Assembly (NCBI RefSeq): GCF_042701255.1
Contig: NZ_CP170554.1
Location: 620,001 to 684,000 of the forward strand
From: Tahibacter sp042701255
Lineage (GTDB): Bacteria > Pseudomonadota > Gammaproteobacteria > Xanthomonadales > Rhodanobacteraceae
DNA: 64,000 nucleotides
Direction of reading: 5' to 3'
The notes under the pieces are model-generated. The model made no database searches and was not told where the DNA came from. It saw only the letters and a program-made list of their open reading frames with translations. Within the stretch, counting starts at the first letter, position 1, and every line of letters starts with the position of its first letter. The position numbers and the translations under genes are program-made. Of this stretch, positions 11,177 to 19,164 are shown in pieces.

Positions 11177-11233
11177 AAATTGCTCAGGAAGACGTAGAAA
11201 CGACCGAATATTGCGTCCAACCAGCTTTGTGCC

Positions 11234-11254
11234 GCAACAAAGCAAGCCTGTTGC
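11234..11254. promoter_or_regulatory. Candidate operator in the Lrp-phhA divergent region
   Basis: A perfect inverted repeat, GCAACA and TGTTGC separated by nine bases, lies between the divergent starts, 58 bases upstream of the Lrp-family gene and 59 upstream of phhA. Position and symmetry suit a binding site for the neighbouring Lrp-family protein. No experimental support. Confidence 0.4.
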
Positions 11255-11313
11255 GCAGGCCAGGACCTACACTGCCCGCGTCGCGCAGATCCCCTGCGCC
11301 ATCGGAGCAGGCC

Positions 11314-12204
11314 ATGCAGTCCGCCGCCCAGAAGGTCGAACACCAGCTCACCGACAAGGGCTACGTGCCCGTCTACACCACGCGCGTGATCGAGCAGCCC
11401 TGGGACAGCTATACGGCCGAGGACCACCGCACCTGGGCGATCCTGTTCCAGCGTCAGCGTGAGTTGCTGGTCGGCCGCGCGGCTCAGGAATTCATCGACA
11501 ACCAGCAGCGCTTCGGCATGTCGGCCGACGCGATTCCGAAGTTCGAAGACCTCAATCGCGTGCTGCGCGCGACTACTGGCTGGGAGCTCATCGGCGTCGA
11601 GGGCCTGCTGCCCGAGCTGACCTTCTTCGAGCACCTCGCCGCGCGCCGCTTCCCGGTGACCTGGTGGATACGCAAGCCCGAGCAGCTGGACTATCTGTCC
11701 GAGCCCGATCTGTTCCATGACCTGTTCGGCCACGTGCCGCTGCTGCTGAATCCGGTCTTCGCCGACTACATGCAGGCCTACGGCGCCGGCGGCGTCAAAG
11801 CGGCGGCGATAGCGCCCGAGGCGCTGGTCAACCTGACGCGCCTGTACTGGTACACGGTCGAATTCGGCCTGATCAGGACCGATCAGGGCCTGCGCATCTA
11901 CGGCGCCGGCATCGTCAGTTCCAAGGGCGAGTCGATCTATAGCCTCGAATCCGCCGCGCCGAACCGCATCGGCTTCGATCTCGAACGCGTCATGCGCACG
12001 CGCTATCGCATCGACACTTTCCAGAAGACGTATTTCGTCATCGACAGCTACGAACAGCTCATGGAAGCGACGCGGCCGGACTTCACGCCGCTGTATGCGC
12101 GTCTGGCCGATCAGTCCTCTTACGCGGCCGGCGACGTGCTCGCCGACGATCAGGTATTCCAGCGCGGCAGCGGTGAAGGCTGGCTGACCGACGGCGACGT
12201 CTGA
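11314..12204 (+). CDS. phhA: Phenylalanine 4-monooxygenase
   Basis: About 296 residues, normal for the bacterial single-domain enzyme. It hydroxylates phenylalanine to tyrosine using pterin and non-haem iron. The two iron-binding His are in DLFHDLFGHVPLL near residue 140 and the Glu ligand is in YWYTVEFGLI. The start MQSAAQKVEHQLTDKGYVPVY follows GGAGCAGG. The gene is divergent from an Lrp-family regulator and is followed by a perfect hairpin. No pterin carbinolamine dehydratase gene is adjacent. Confidence 0.95.
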   Translation: MQSAAQKVEHQLTDKGYVPVYTTRVIEQPWDSYTAEDHRTWAILFQRQRELLVGRAAQEFIDNQQRFGMSADAIPKFEDLNRVLRATTGWELIGVEGLLPELTFFEHLAARRFPVTWWIRKPEQLDYLSEPDLFHDLFGHVPLLLNPVFADYMQAYGAGGVKAAAIAPEALVNLTRLYWYTVEFGLIRTDQGLRIYGAGIVSSKGESIYSLESAAPNRIGFDLERVMRTRYRIDTFQKTYFVIDSYEQLMEATRPDFTPLYARLADQSSYAAGDVLADDQVFQRGSGEGWLTDGDV

Positions 12205-12240
12205 GCAGCGCCACCGTCCGGCCTGACGAGTCTTTGGCGC

Positions 12241-12272
12241 GCTCTTCTCCCGCTCCGTCGTGGGAGAAGAGC
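12241..12272. terminator. Perfect hairpin downstream of phhA
   Basis: An 11-base perfect stem (GCTCTTCTCCC paired with GGGAGAAGAGC, 10-base loop) starts 36 bases after the phhA stop. There is no T tract, so it may be a weak terminator, an mRNA 3'-end stabiliser or a repeat unit. Confidence 0.5.
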
Positions 12273-12447
12273 CGCGGAAGAGCGGGTCGCCTCGCATACC
12301 GGTTCGCTGAATTCACGTCGGGAATTTCAAAGACGAAAGTTTGCGGCGAAGCCGTCACCGCACGCTGCACTCAGCGTTGTCGTCCAAGAAGAACGCAACG
12401 ACGTCGTGATGGTTCGAGCACGCGGGCACCGCCCGCGGCATCCGGTC

Positions 12448-12927
12448 TCAGCGCGCAATCCAGCGCCAGTTGGCGCGGCGGCTCGAGCGTGGCCAGCGCA
12501 GCGCGCCGGCGGCGAGATTGACGACGGCCGCCGCAATCACGAGTGCGACTGACGGCAGATTGGCGACGTTCCAGATCGAACCTTCGTCACCGGCGAGCGT
12601 CACGAGGGCCGAGGTCAGCAGCGCCGTGCCCGGCACCAGCTGCAATACCCAGCGCCGCCACGACCATTGCTGACGCGCGTCGCGGCTGCGCCACCAGAAC
12701 GGGCCGACCAGCATCGGGAACACCAGGCCCACCGTCGCGGCCCACGGAAACCACAGGCCCAGCGGCGAGGCCAGCAGCACGAGCTCCGCCGCCGCCGCAC
12801 CGACGATGCAGGCGAAAGCCGCATCGAAGCGCCGCGCATGGCCGGCCTCGGCACGACTCCAGGACGCCGCGCAGGCGAAGCCGGCGGCAGACAGGCAGAG
12901 CAGGGCGAGGAGCAGAAGGGTGGCCAT
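12448..12927 (-). CDS. Hypothetical integral membrane protein
   Basis: 159 residues with about five hydrophobic segments, starting MATLLLLALLCLSAAGF, and basic loops (RRWPRSSRRANWRWIAR at the C-terminus) that fit inner-membrane insertion with a cytoplasmic tail. No family was recognised. It stands alone between phhA and an acyltransferase. The 243 bases on its 3' side and 268 on its 5' side hold no gene that I can support. Confidence 0.6.
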   Translation of the reverse strand: MATLLLLALLCLSAAGFACAASWSRAEAGHARRFDAAFACIVGAAAAELVLLASPLGLWFPWAATVGLVFPMLVGPFWWRSRDARQQWSWRRWVLQLVPGTALLTSALVTLAGDEGSIWNVANLPSVALVIAAAVVNLAAGALRWPRSSRRANWRWIAR

Positions 12928-13195
12928 GTGACCAGCTTCCGCGCGGCCGATGACAATTCGGCGACAGGCAGGCGACGCTTTGGTGTCGGTGTCGGTGTCC
13001 GGTCCCTGTCTGCGACCAGCACGCGAGACCGGCGAAATGTCTCCGGCGCGCCCTGCGCGAAGCGCTCGGGCACAAGGCGGAGTAGCGGGTTCACGCAGAT
13101 CGCGGCCGCGAATGCGTTGTCGGATGTGCCGAAACGTGCGCTGGTGACCGGCTTGTCGTTCCGGCGCACGAGCCGAGCGAACGCACCGGACCGCC

Positions 13196-13801
13196 CTAGA
13201 ACGCCCCGCGATTCTTCCCCTGCCACGGCCGGTAGAACTCGCGGATCCGCGCGATGTCGGCGTCGCGATCGTCGGTCAGCTCGAATACCGGGCCTATGCC
13301 GATGATCTTTTCGGGGTAGTGGAAATAGATCGTCATCACCGGCACGCCGGCCTCGCGGGCGATCTGCCAGAAGCCGGATTTCCACTTGGTCACGGCCTTG
13401 CGCGTGCCTTCGGCGGCGATGCCGAGCCAGAGGCGGTCGTTCGTGGCGAAGCGCTCGACCATCTGCTCGACGACGCCGTGGGCCGCACTGCGTTCGATCG
13501 GGATGCCGCCGAGGCGGCGCAGCAGCCAGCCCAGCGGACCGCGGAACAGTTCGCGCTTGGCCATGAACGAGGCATTCAGACCGACGGCGACCTTGAACAT
13601 GAGTCCCCAGACGCCGTCCCACCAGGACGAATGCGGCGCCGCGACGAAAACCAGTTTGGGGATGTCGGGGAACTGGCCGACGAGCGTCCAGCCGCACAGC
13701 CGCAGCAGGCGGCCGAACACGCAGCGCACGAGGTTCGGCGCCGCCAGCGGCATCTGCGCCGGCAGCTCTCCGGTGTAGGGCAGGTAGGCGGGCTTGTTCA
13801 C
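13196..13801 (-). CDS. PlsC-like 1-acylglycerol-3-phosphate acyltransferase
   Basis: About 201 residues. The HX4D acyltransferase motif is present as AAPHSSWWDG, and the substrate-binding GIAAEGTRK motif (family EGTR) follows; FMAKRELF and GGIPIERS match the remaining family blocks. The GTG start at 13801 overlaps the arfB stop codon (GTGA), indicating translational coupling. It would acylate a glycerophospholipid or related acceptor at the inner membrane. The small size and missing N-terminal membrane span place it with the short PlsC-like proteins, so the exact acceptor is uncertain. Confidence 0.88.
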   Translation of the reverse strand: MNKPAYLPYTGELPAQMPLAAPNLVRCVFGRLLRLCGWTLVGQFPDIPKLVFVAAPHSSWWDGVWGLMFKVAVGLNASFMAKRELFRGPLGWLLRRLGGIPIERSAAHGVVEQMVERFATNDRLWLGIAAEGTRKAVTKWKSGFWQIAREAGVPVMTIYFHYPEKIIGIGPVFELTDDRDADIARIREFYRPWQGKNRGAF

Positions 13802-14220
13802 TCGTCCTTCCACTGTTTGCTGCGGCCGCGCTTGTGCGCGGAGCGGGTCTTCTTTTCCTGCAGCCGGCGTTCCTGCGAACCCTTGCTCGGCTTGGTCGCG
13901 ATGCGCTTCTTCGCGACCACGGTCGCCGCGCGGATGATTTCGGCCAGACGCAGGCGCGCGTCTTCGCGGTTGCGGCCCTGGTCGCGGAAACGGCTCGCGG
14001 AGATCACGAGCACGCCGTCGTCGGTCAGGCGCCGGTCGCGCCGGGCGAGCAGGCGCGTGCGCACGGCGTCGGGCAGAGACGGCGAATTGGCCACGTCGAA
14101 GCGCAGCTCCACCGCACTGGCGACCTTGTTGACGTTCTGACCGCCAGGCCCCGACGAGCGCACGAAGCTTTCGTGCAGCTCGTCGTCGGAAATACTGATC
14201 TGTGGCGTGACTTCGAGCAT
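13798..14220 (-). CDS. arfB: Peptidyl-tRNA hydrolase ArfB (ribosome rescue)
   Basis: 140 residues. The catalytic GGQ loop is in SSGPGGQNVNKV at about residue 22-33, and the C-terminus is a basic tail (KKTRSAHKRGRSKQWKDE) that in ArfB/YaeJ enters the empty mRNA channel of stalled ribosomes. The length is that of ArfB rather than of full release factors. It overlaps the acyltransferase gene by four bases. It releases nascent chains from non-stop ribosomes in the cytoplasm. Confidence 0.94.
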   Translation of the reverse strand: MLEVTPQISISDDELHESFVRSSGPGGQNVNKVASAVELRFDVANSPSLPDAVRTRLLARRDRRLTDDGVLVISASRFRDQGRNREDARLRLAEIIRAATVVAKKRIATKPSKGSQERRLQEKKTRSAHKRGRSKQWKDE

Positions 14221-14244
14221 GGCGCGTCTCTGGCAGGTTGCTGA

Positions 14245-14266
14245 AAAACGGGCTTCTGCCCGTTTT
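14245..14266. terminator. Hairpin terminator between yajQ and arfB
   Basis: A perfect inverted repeat AAAACGGGC, loop TTCT, GCCCGTTTT. On the minus strand it lies downstream of yajQ and ends in a T run, so it can terminate yajQ transcription before arfB; the flanking A and T runs make it symmetrical. Confidence 0.75.
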
Positions 14267-14364
14267 CAATCGAACGGCGCGAGCAAAGGCTTGCGGACGT
14301 TCTCGAGAATCCATCGCTTGCGCGATCGACTCTCGTGCGATCCCTCGTCGGGATCGCCCCAGCA

Positions 14365-14381
14365 GGCTGTTTTCAACAGCC
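14365..14381. repeat. Short palindrome beside the yajQ stop codon
   Basis: GGCTGTT, TTC, AACAGCC forms a 7-base stem directly before the yajQ stop codon on the minus strand. It lies 100 bases from the other hairpin in the same spacer. It may be part of a repeated intergenic element or a second terminator arm. Confidence 0.45.
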
Positions 14382-14383
14382 CG

Positions 14384-14866
14384 CTAGTCGCGGAAATTCT
14401 CGTACTGCAGCGGCATTTCCACGTCGCTCTTGCGCAGCAGTGCGATCGCGAGCTGCAGGTCGTCGCGCTTCTTGCCGGTCACGCGCAGCTGGTCGCCCTG
14501 GATCTGCGCCTGCGCCTTGATGCCCGAGTCCTTCAGCAGCTTGACCAGCTTCTTGGCCAGCGGCTGGTCCACGCCCTGCTTGAGGGTGGCCTTCTGCCGC
14601 GCGGCGGACAGGTTGACCTCGGGGTCGGCGAACTCGACGCAGCGGATGTCGATGCCGCGCCCGGACAGGCGCTGCAACAGGATTTCCTGCATCTGCTTGA
14701 GACGGAACTCGGCGTCGGCCTTGAGCGTGACCAGGCTCTCGGCCAGCTCGAACTGGGCGTTGGCGCCGCGGAAGTCGAAGCGCTTGTCGAGCTCGCGGTT
14801 GGCCTGGTCGACCGCATTGGCGACTTCGTGCGGATCGAGTTTGGAGACGATGTCGAAGGAAGGCAT
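14384..14866 (-). CDS. yajQ: YajQ-family nucleotide-binding protein
   Basis: 160 residues, the normal size. MPSFDIVSKLDPHEVANAVDQ and the C-terminal KSDVEMPLQYENFRD are diagnostic. In Xanthomonas a YajQ protein binds cyclic di-GMP and acts with a LysR-type regulator; that function is known for the family and not visible here. The start is set by homology at MPSFDIV. Its promoter would lie in the spacer shared with the CHAT gene, which is read in the opposite direction. Confidence 0.95.
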   Translation of the reverse strand: MPSFDIVSKLDPHEVANAVDQANRELDKRFDFRGANAQFELAESLVTLKADAEFRLKQMQEILLQRLSGRGIDIRCVEFADPEVNLSAARQKATLKQGVDQPLAKKLVKLLKDSGIKAQAQIQGDQLRVTGKKRDDLQLAIALLRKSDVEMPLQYENFRD

Positions 14867-15036
14867 AGGGCCGGATTGTAGCCGGGCCGCGGCCGGCGCG
14901 GTCCTGCCGGCCGCCGGCCGCGGTCGCGCGGGACCAGCGCCGGCGTGTGGGGTCGGAAAGCCGCGCCGCGGGCGCGGATCGCGCGCTTCCATGGGTACAC
15001 TGCGGCCATGCCGTCGCGCCGGGGAAGGGCCGCAAG

Positions 15037-18000
15037 GTGCAACCGCCAGCCAAGCTGACCGATCGCCGCCGTGTGGCCGGCGTCGTCGTGTTGTGTGTCC
15101 TGACCGCTGCGGTCGCCGTGGCCGTGCTGGCCCTGCGGCCCGCCGCCGCGCCCGCGACGGCCACCGTTGCGCCGCCGGCGATGGTCGCTGCATTGCCGGC
15201 GCCGGAAGGGGCGTCACCGTCGCCCGCCTTCCCGTCGCCGCTGTCGCAAAGCCCGGTGCCGGCGACTGCGCCGGCCGCACCGCTCGTGCCGCTGGAACCG
15301 CTGCCGGCCGGCATGCCGCTGCAATTGACCCTGCGTCCCGACGAATCGCGCCGCTTTGCCCTGCCGGAAAACAGTGCGCCGCTGCGTCTGCGCATCGTCG
15401 AGCAGGGCATCGACGTCACGGCCGAGCTGATCGTCGGTTCCGCGCGGCTGCAGTTCAGCGAGAACGACCTGTACCGCTACGGCGAGCATCGCCTGGCCCT
15501 GGCCGAGGCGACGGCCGCGTCGGAGCTGCAGCTGCGCGCGTCGCGACTGGGCTCGCCCGAAGGCAAGGTCGAGCTGTCGCTGGAGACGCTGACGCCGGCG
15601 GCGGCCGCTGCGCCGCGCTTCCGCCTGGACCTGGCCGAGACCGAACTCGCCCAGCGCCTTGCCGACCGCCAGCGCAATCGCGATCCAGCCACGGCCGAGT
15701 TCGCCGCGACCCTGTGCGCGAACCGGCTCGCGCAGCAGGACGACGACGGCTATCTGCGCTGCGTGAGCCTGCAGGAACGCGTGCTGGCCAAGCAGTCGCA
15801 GCGTGCCCCGGCGATCGCCTCGCTCGAGCGCGCCTTGCCGGTCTGGCAGCGGCGCGGCGATCCGCACGCGCTGGCCACGGCGCTGAACAACATCGGCATG
15901 CACCACTACCGCAGCGGTAACCTGGTGGCGGCCGAAGTGCCGCTGCGGCGTGCGCTGAGCGTGCTCGAACGCGTCGACGATCCCCTGCTGTCCGCCACCG
16001 TCTACAGCAACTTCTGCCTCAACCGCATGCCGCGCGTCAGCAGCGTCGAGACGCGCCGCTGCAACGAAAAGGCGCTGTCCCTGTCGCGGGCCAGCGGCGA
16101 CGGGCCGCGCATCGCGACGGCGCTGAACAATCTCGGCGGCGCCTATTGGATGCTCGGCGAAATGGATCGCGCCGCCGACTACTTCGAGCAGTCGGTGGCC
16201 GGCTGGAAGGCGGTCGGCACCCCGCGCGACGGCCGCGACCCGCTGAACAACCTGGCGCTGGTGCAGCTCGGGCGTGGACGCCTATCCGATGCGGCCCGCG
16301 GTTTCGAGCGCGCGCGCAGCGCCTACGACGGCGATGCGCAAGGGCTGCTGCGGGTGTTGCGCAATCTCGGTGGCGTGCAGCTGCTGCTCGGCGAGACCGC
16401 GCTGGCCGTGGACCTGCAGCAACAGGCCCTGGAACTCGCGCGCAGCCAGAACCGGCCCGACCAGATCGTGCTGACCCTGGGGCGCCTGGCCGAGGCCCAG
16501 CTCGCCGACAACCAGGTCGAGCGGGCGCGCGCATCGGTGGAGCTGGCCGTCGCCGAGGCGCAGAAAGCGACCGGTTCGCCTCAGCTCGCGATCGAAAGCC
16601 AGTTGCGCGCGGCGCGCATCCACCGCCGCAGCGGCGCGCCGGACAAAGCGCTGGCCGCGGCGCAGCAGGCCGTCGATGCGAGCGCCGTTCTGGAGCGCGA
16701 CAAGCTGCACGATCTCGCGCGCATCGAGCTCGGTCATGCACAGCTGCAGCAGGGCGATGCGGCGCAGGCTCAGCGTCAGACCGACGCCGTGCTCGGTTCG
16801 CGCCGGCTCACGCCGCTGCAGCGCATCGAGGCGCAGACCCTGCGTGCCGACGCGCTGCGTGCACAGGGCAGTCGCCGCGCGGCGGAAACGGCCTATCGCC
16901 AGGCCATCGCCGAAGTCGATGAAGCCGGCTCCTGGGTCTACGATCTGGAACAGCGCGCGACGTTTCTCGCGAGCCAGCGCGACGCACAGGTCGGTCTGCT
17001 GTCGCTGCTGATGGAAGACGTCGATACGGCCGGACGGCCGCGGCGCGCGGCCGACGCGCTGGCGCTCAGCGAGCGCTTTCGCGCACGCAGCCTGCGCGCT
17101 CGGCTCGACGCGATGCCGTTGCCGGCGGCCACCGACGCCAGCGCCGAGTCGCAGCGCGAACGCGTACAGACTCAGCTCGCGGCGCTGGCGATAAGCCGCT
17201 GGAAGCTGCAGGACGATCACGAACCCGCCGTCGAAGAGCGGCGCCGGCACATCGAAGCCGACATCCGCAGTGCCGAAGCCACCTTGCGCACGCTCGATGG
17301 CGCGGCGGCCCCCGATCCGGCCGCGAGCGTGGCCGGCGTCTCGCTGGCCCAGCTGCAGCGCGCCCTGCCCAAGGACACCAGCCTCGTCATCTACCGCACC
17401 TTGCCGCAGGCCAGCTACGCCTGGGTCGTGCAGCGCGATGCGTTCCATTCGGCGCAGCTCGACGCGCAGGACGTGCTGGCCGCGCGGGTGCGCGAGGCCC
17501 GCGTCAGCCTCGGCGCCGAAGGCGAGGCACAGGGCGCGGACTGGCAACAGGCGCTGCGCAATGCCTGCGATGCAATCTGGCAGCCCATCGCCGCGCAGGT
17601 CGACACGCCGCGCGTGCTCGTCGTCGGCGATACCGCGCTGGACGGCCTGCCGTTCGCCGCGCTGCGTTGCGGCGAGACGCCGACCTATCTGCTGGAGCAT
17701 CACGAGATCACCCTGCTGCCGGCGACCTGGCTGCTGCTGCGGCCGCCTCAGCGTGAACTGCGCGCGGATTTCGCCGCGCTGCTGATCGGCGATCCGGTCT
17801 ATGCGCGCGACGATCCGCGCCTGGGTCTCGCGCCCGCCGCGCCGTCGCCGGACGCGCTGCGCCGCGACGGCCCCGGCCGCCTGCGCGGCAGCGGCGACGA
17901 GATACGCCGCGTGCGCGACCGGCTCGGCGCGGCGCGCAGCACCCTGCTCGCGGGCTTCGACGCGTCGATAGCGACCCTGCGTTCGAGCGCGATGGAAAAA

Positions 18001-18444
18001 TACGACATTGTGCATTTCGCGACACACGGTACCGGCGACCGCGGCGGCGCCAGCGGTTCCGGCCTCGTGCTGTCGCTGTTCGATGCGCAGGGACGCGGCG
18101 TCGACGGTTTCCTGTCGGCGCGGCGCATCGGCGCGAGCCGTCTGCCCGCCGCGCTGGTCGTGCTCGGCGCCTGCGACACGGCGACCGGACGCGCGGTGCA
18201 GGACGAAGGCACATTCGGCGTCGCGTATGCGTTCCTGCAGGCCGGCGCGCGTCATGTCGTGGCCACGTTGTGGCCCGTCGACGACGCGGCCATGCCCGAA
18301 CTCATGGATCGCTTCTACGCCGATCCGCGCCTCGCCGCGGAACATCCCGCACGCGCCTTGCGGCAGGCGCAGCGTGCGCTGTTGCAGCAGTATCCCGCGG
18401 CCAATCCCGCGCTGTGGGCCGGCGTCGCCGTCTGGGGCTGGTGA
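15037..18444 (+). CDS. Envelope-anchored TPR-CHAT (caspase-like) protein
   Basis: About 1135 residues from a GTG at 15037 that has GGGAAGGG upstream; an earlier in-frame GTG at 14947 is possible. After a basic KLTDRRR there is one membrane span (about residues 13-33) and a Pro/Ala linker, so the bulk is probably periplasmic. Residues about 260-630 contain several tetratricopeptide repeats (e.g. ALATALNNIGMHHYRSGNLVAAEVPLRRAL). The C-terminal 350 residues form a CHAT domain, with catalytic His in DIVHFATHG (about 997) and Cys in VLGACDTATG (about 1046). CHAT is a clan CD cysteine peptidase fold related to caspases and separase. A small unknown gene and a subtilase lipoprotein follow on the same strand, so a proteolytic relay is possible. 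Confidence 0.88.
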   Translation: MQPPAKLTDRRRVAGVVVLCVLTAAVAVAVLALRPAAAPATATVAPPAMVAALPAPEGASPSPAFPSPLSQSPVPATAPAAPLVPLEPLPAGMPLQLTLRPDESRRFALPENSAPLRLRIVEQGIDVTAELIVGSARLQFSENDLYRYGEHRLALAEATAASELQLRASRLGSPEGKVELSLETLTPAAAAAPRFRLDLAETELAQRLADRQRNRDPATAEFAATLCANRLAQQDDDGYLRCVSLQERVLAKQSQRAPAIASLERALPVWQRRGDPHALATALNNIGMHHYRSGNLVAAEVPLRRALSVLERVDDPLLSATVYSNFCLNRMPRVSSVETRRCNEKALSLSRASGDGPRIATALNNLGGAYWMLGEMDRAADYFEQSVAGWKAVGTPRDGRDPLNNLALVQLGRGRLSDAARGFERARSAYDGDAQGLLRVLRNLGGVQLLLGETALAVDLQQQALELARSQNRPDQIVLTLGRLAEAQLADNQVERARASVELAVAEAQKATGSPQLAIESQLRAARIHRRSGAPDKALAAAQQAVDASAVLERDKLHDLARIELGHAQLQQGDAAQAQRQTDAVLGSRRLTPLQRIEAQTLRADALRAQGSRRAAETAYRQAIAEVDEAGSWVYDLEQRATFLASQRDAQVGLLSLLMEDVDTAGRPRRAADALALSERFRARSLRARLDAMPLPAATDASAESQRERVQTQLAALAISRWKLQDDHEPAVEERRRHIEADIRSAEATLRTLDGAAAPDPAASVAGVSLAQLQRALPKDTSLVIYRTLPQASYAWVVQRDAFHSAQLDAQDVLAARVREARVSLGAEGEAQGADWQQALRNACDAIWQPIAAQVDTPRVLVVGDTALDGLPFAALRCGETPTYLLEHHEITLLPATWLLLRPPQRELRADFAALLIGDPVYARDDPRLGLAPAAPSPDALRRDGPGRLRGSGDEIRRVRDRLGAARSTLLAGFDASIATLRSSAMEKYDIVHFATHGTGDRGGASGSGLVLSLFDAQGRGVDGFLSARRIGASRLPAALVVLGACDTATGRAVQDEGTFGVAYAFLQAGARHVVATLWPVDDAAMPELMDRFYADPRLAAEHPARALRQAQRALLQQYPAANPALWAGVAVWGW

Positions 18445-18686
18445 CACGCCGGGTGAGATATTGCGCGCGCTGCGTGCAGTAGGGAGCTGTCCCACAGGCA
18501 GCGCGCGGAAATTCCGGACGGATTCCGACGCGACATCCGGCACGGTCCGCATCGCCGCAGCGCGGCGCCGCTTCGCACGTGCCGCGGCCATCCGGCCCTG
18601 CGCCTGACTGCGGGACGACTACCAGCCCGTCGCAGGCGCCGTCCTGCGGTCGTCCAGTCATCCGCGCAGTGAACAAGGGGGCCCTC

Positions 18687-19112
18687 ATGGCACTGACCTC
18701 GTTTGAAAACAACGTCTACAAGATCAAACACACCGTCGACTATCCGGAAATCGTCTGCGTCGAATACGAAGACACGATGGAGATCGTGCTCAAGGTGCAT
18801 CCGCTGACCGGCAACAAGGTCATCGACAAGCTCGAGCTGACCAGCAACAACAGCGACTACGTCGTCATCTGGAAAAACGCGACGGGCCTGACCTACGACC
18901 CGATCCACGATCAGATCACCGGCTTCATCGTGACCAAGGATCTGCCCGATCCGATCACCAACGAGATCACCTACCACGACCGCGCGTTCTGCATGAACCT
19001 GACGGGTAAGCCGTCGGAACGGACCTTGAGGCTGCACTGTTTCGTCAGCAAGTCGCTGACCGGCGGCGGCGGCGATCCCGACGACGGCAGTTGGGCCGGC
19101 GACGTCGATTGA
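18687..19112 (+). CDS. Hypothetical protein between CHAT and subtilase genes
   Basis: 141 residues from MALTSFENNVYKIKHTVDYPEIV, with AAGGGGG correctly spaced before the ATG. It is acidic and beta-rich by appearance (alternating hydrophobic residues, VIWKNATGLTYDPIHDQITGF), has two Cys, and ends in a Gly/Asp-rich tail. No signal peptide and no recognised family. It stands 242 bases after the CHAT gene and 52 before the subtilase. Partner, inhibitor or substrate of either protease would fit the context, but this is conjecture. Confidence 0.72.
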   Translation: MALTSFENNVYKIKHTVDYPEIVCVEYEDTMEIVLKVHPLTGNKVIDKLELTSNNSDYVVIWKNATGLTYDPIHDQITGFIVTKDLPDPITNEITYHDRAFCMNLTGKPSERTLRLHCFVSKSLTGGGGDPDDGSWAGDVD

Positions 19113-19164
19113 ACCGACGGCGCAGGTGCGCGGCGCCTGCGCCGTCCTTTCGGGGGGACGGATC

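Noticed and set aside
12950..13305. Small plus-strand frames between the membrane protein and acyltransferase genes
   Set aside because: Arg/Pro-rich shadow-like composition, no ribosome sites, overlap with the acyltransferase gene.
16282..18591. Minus-strand frame of 769 codons over the CHAT gene
   Set aside because: No motif, and it lies opposite clear TPR and CHAT signatures.
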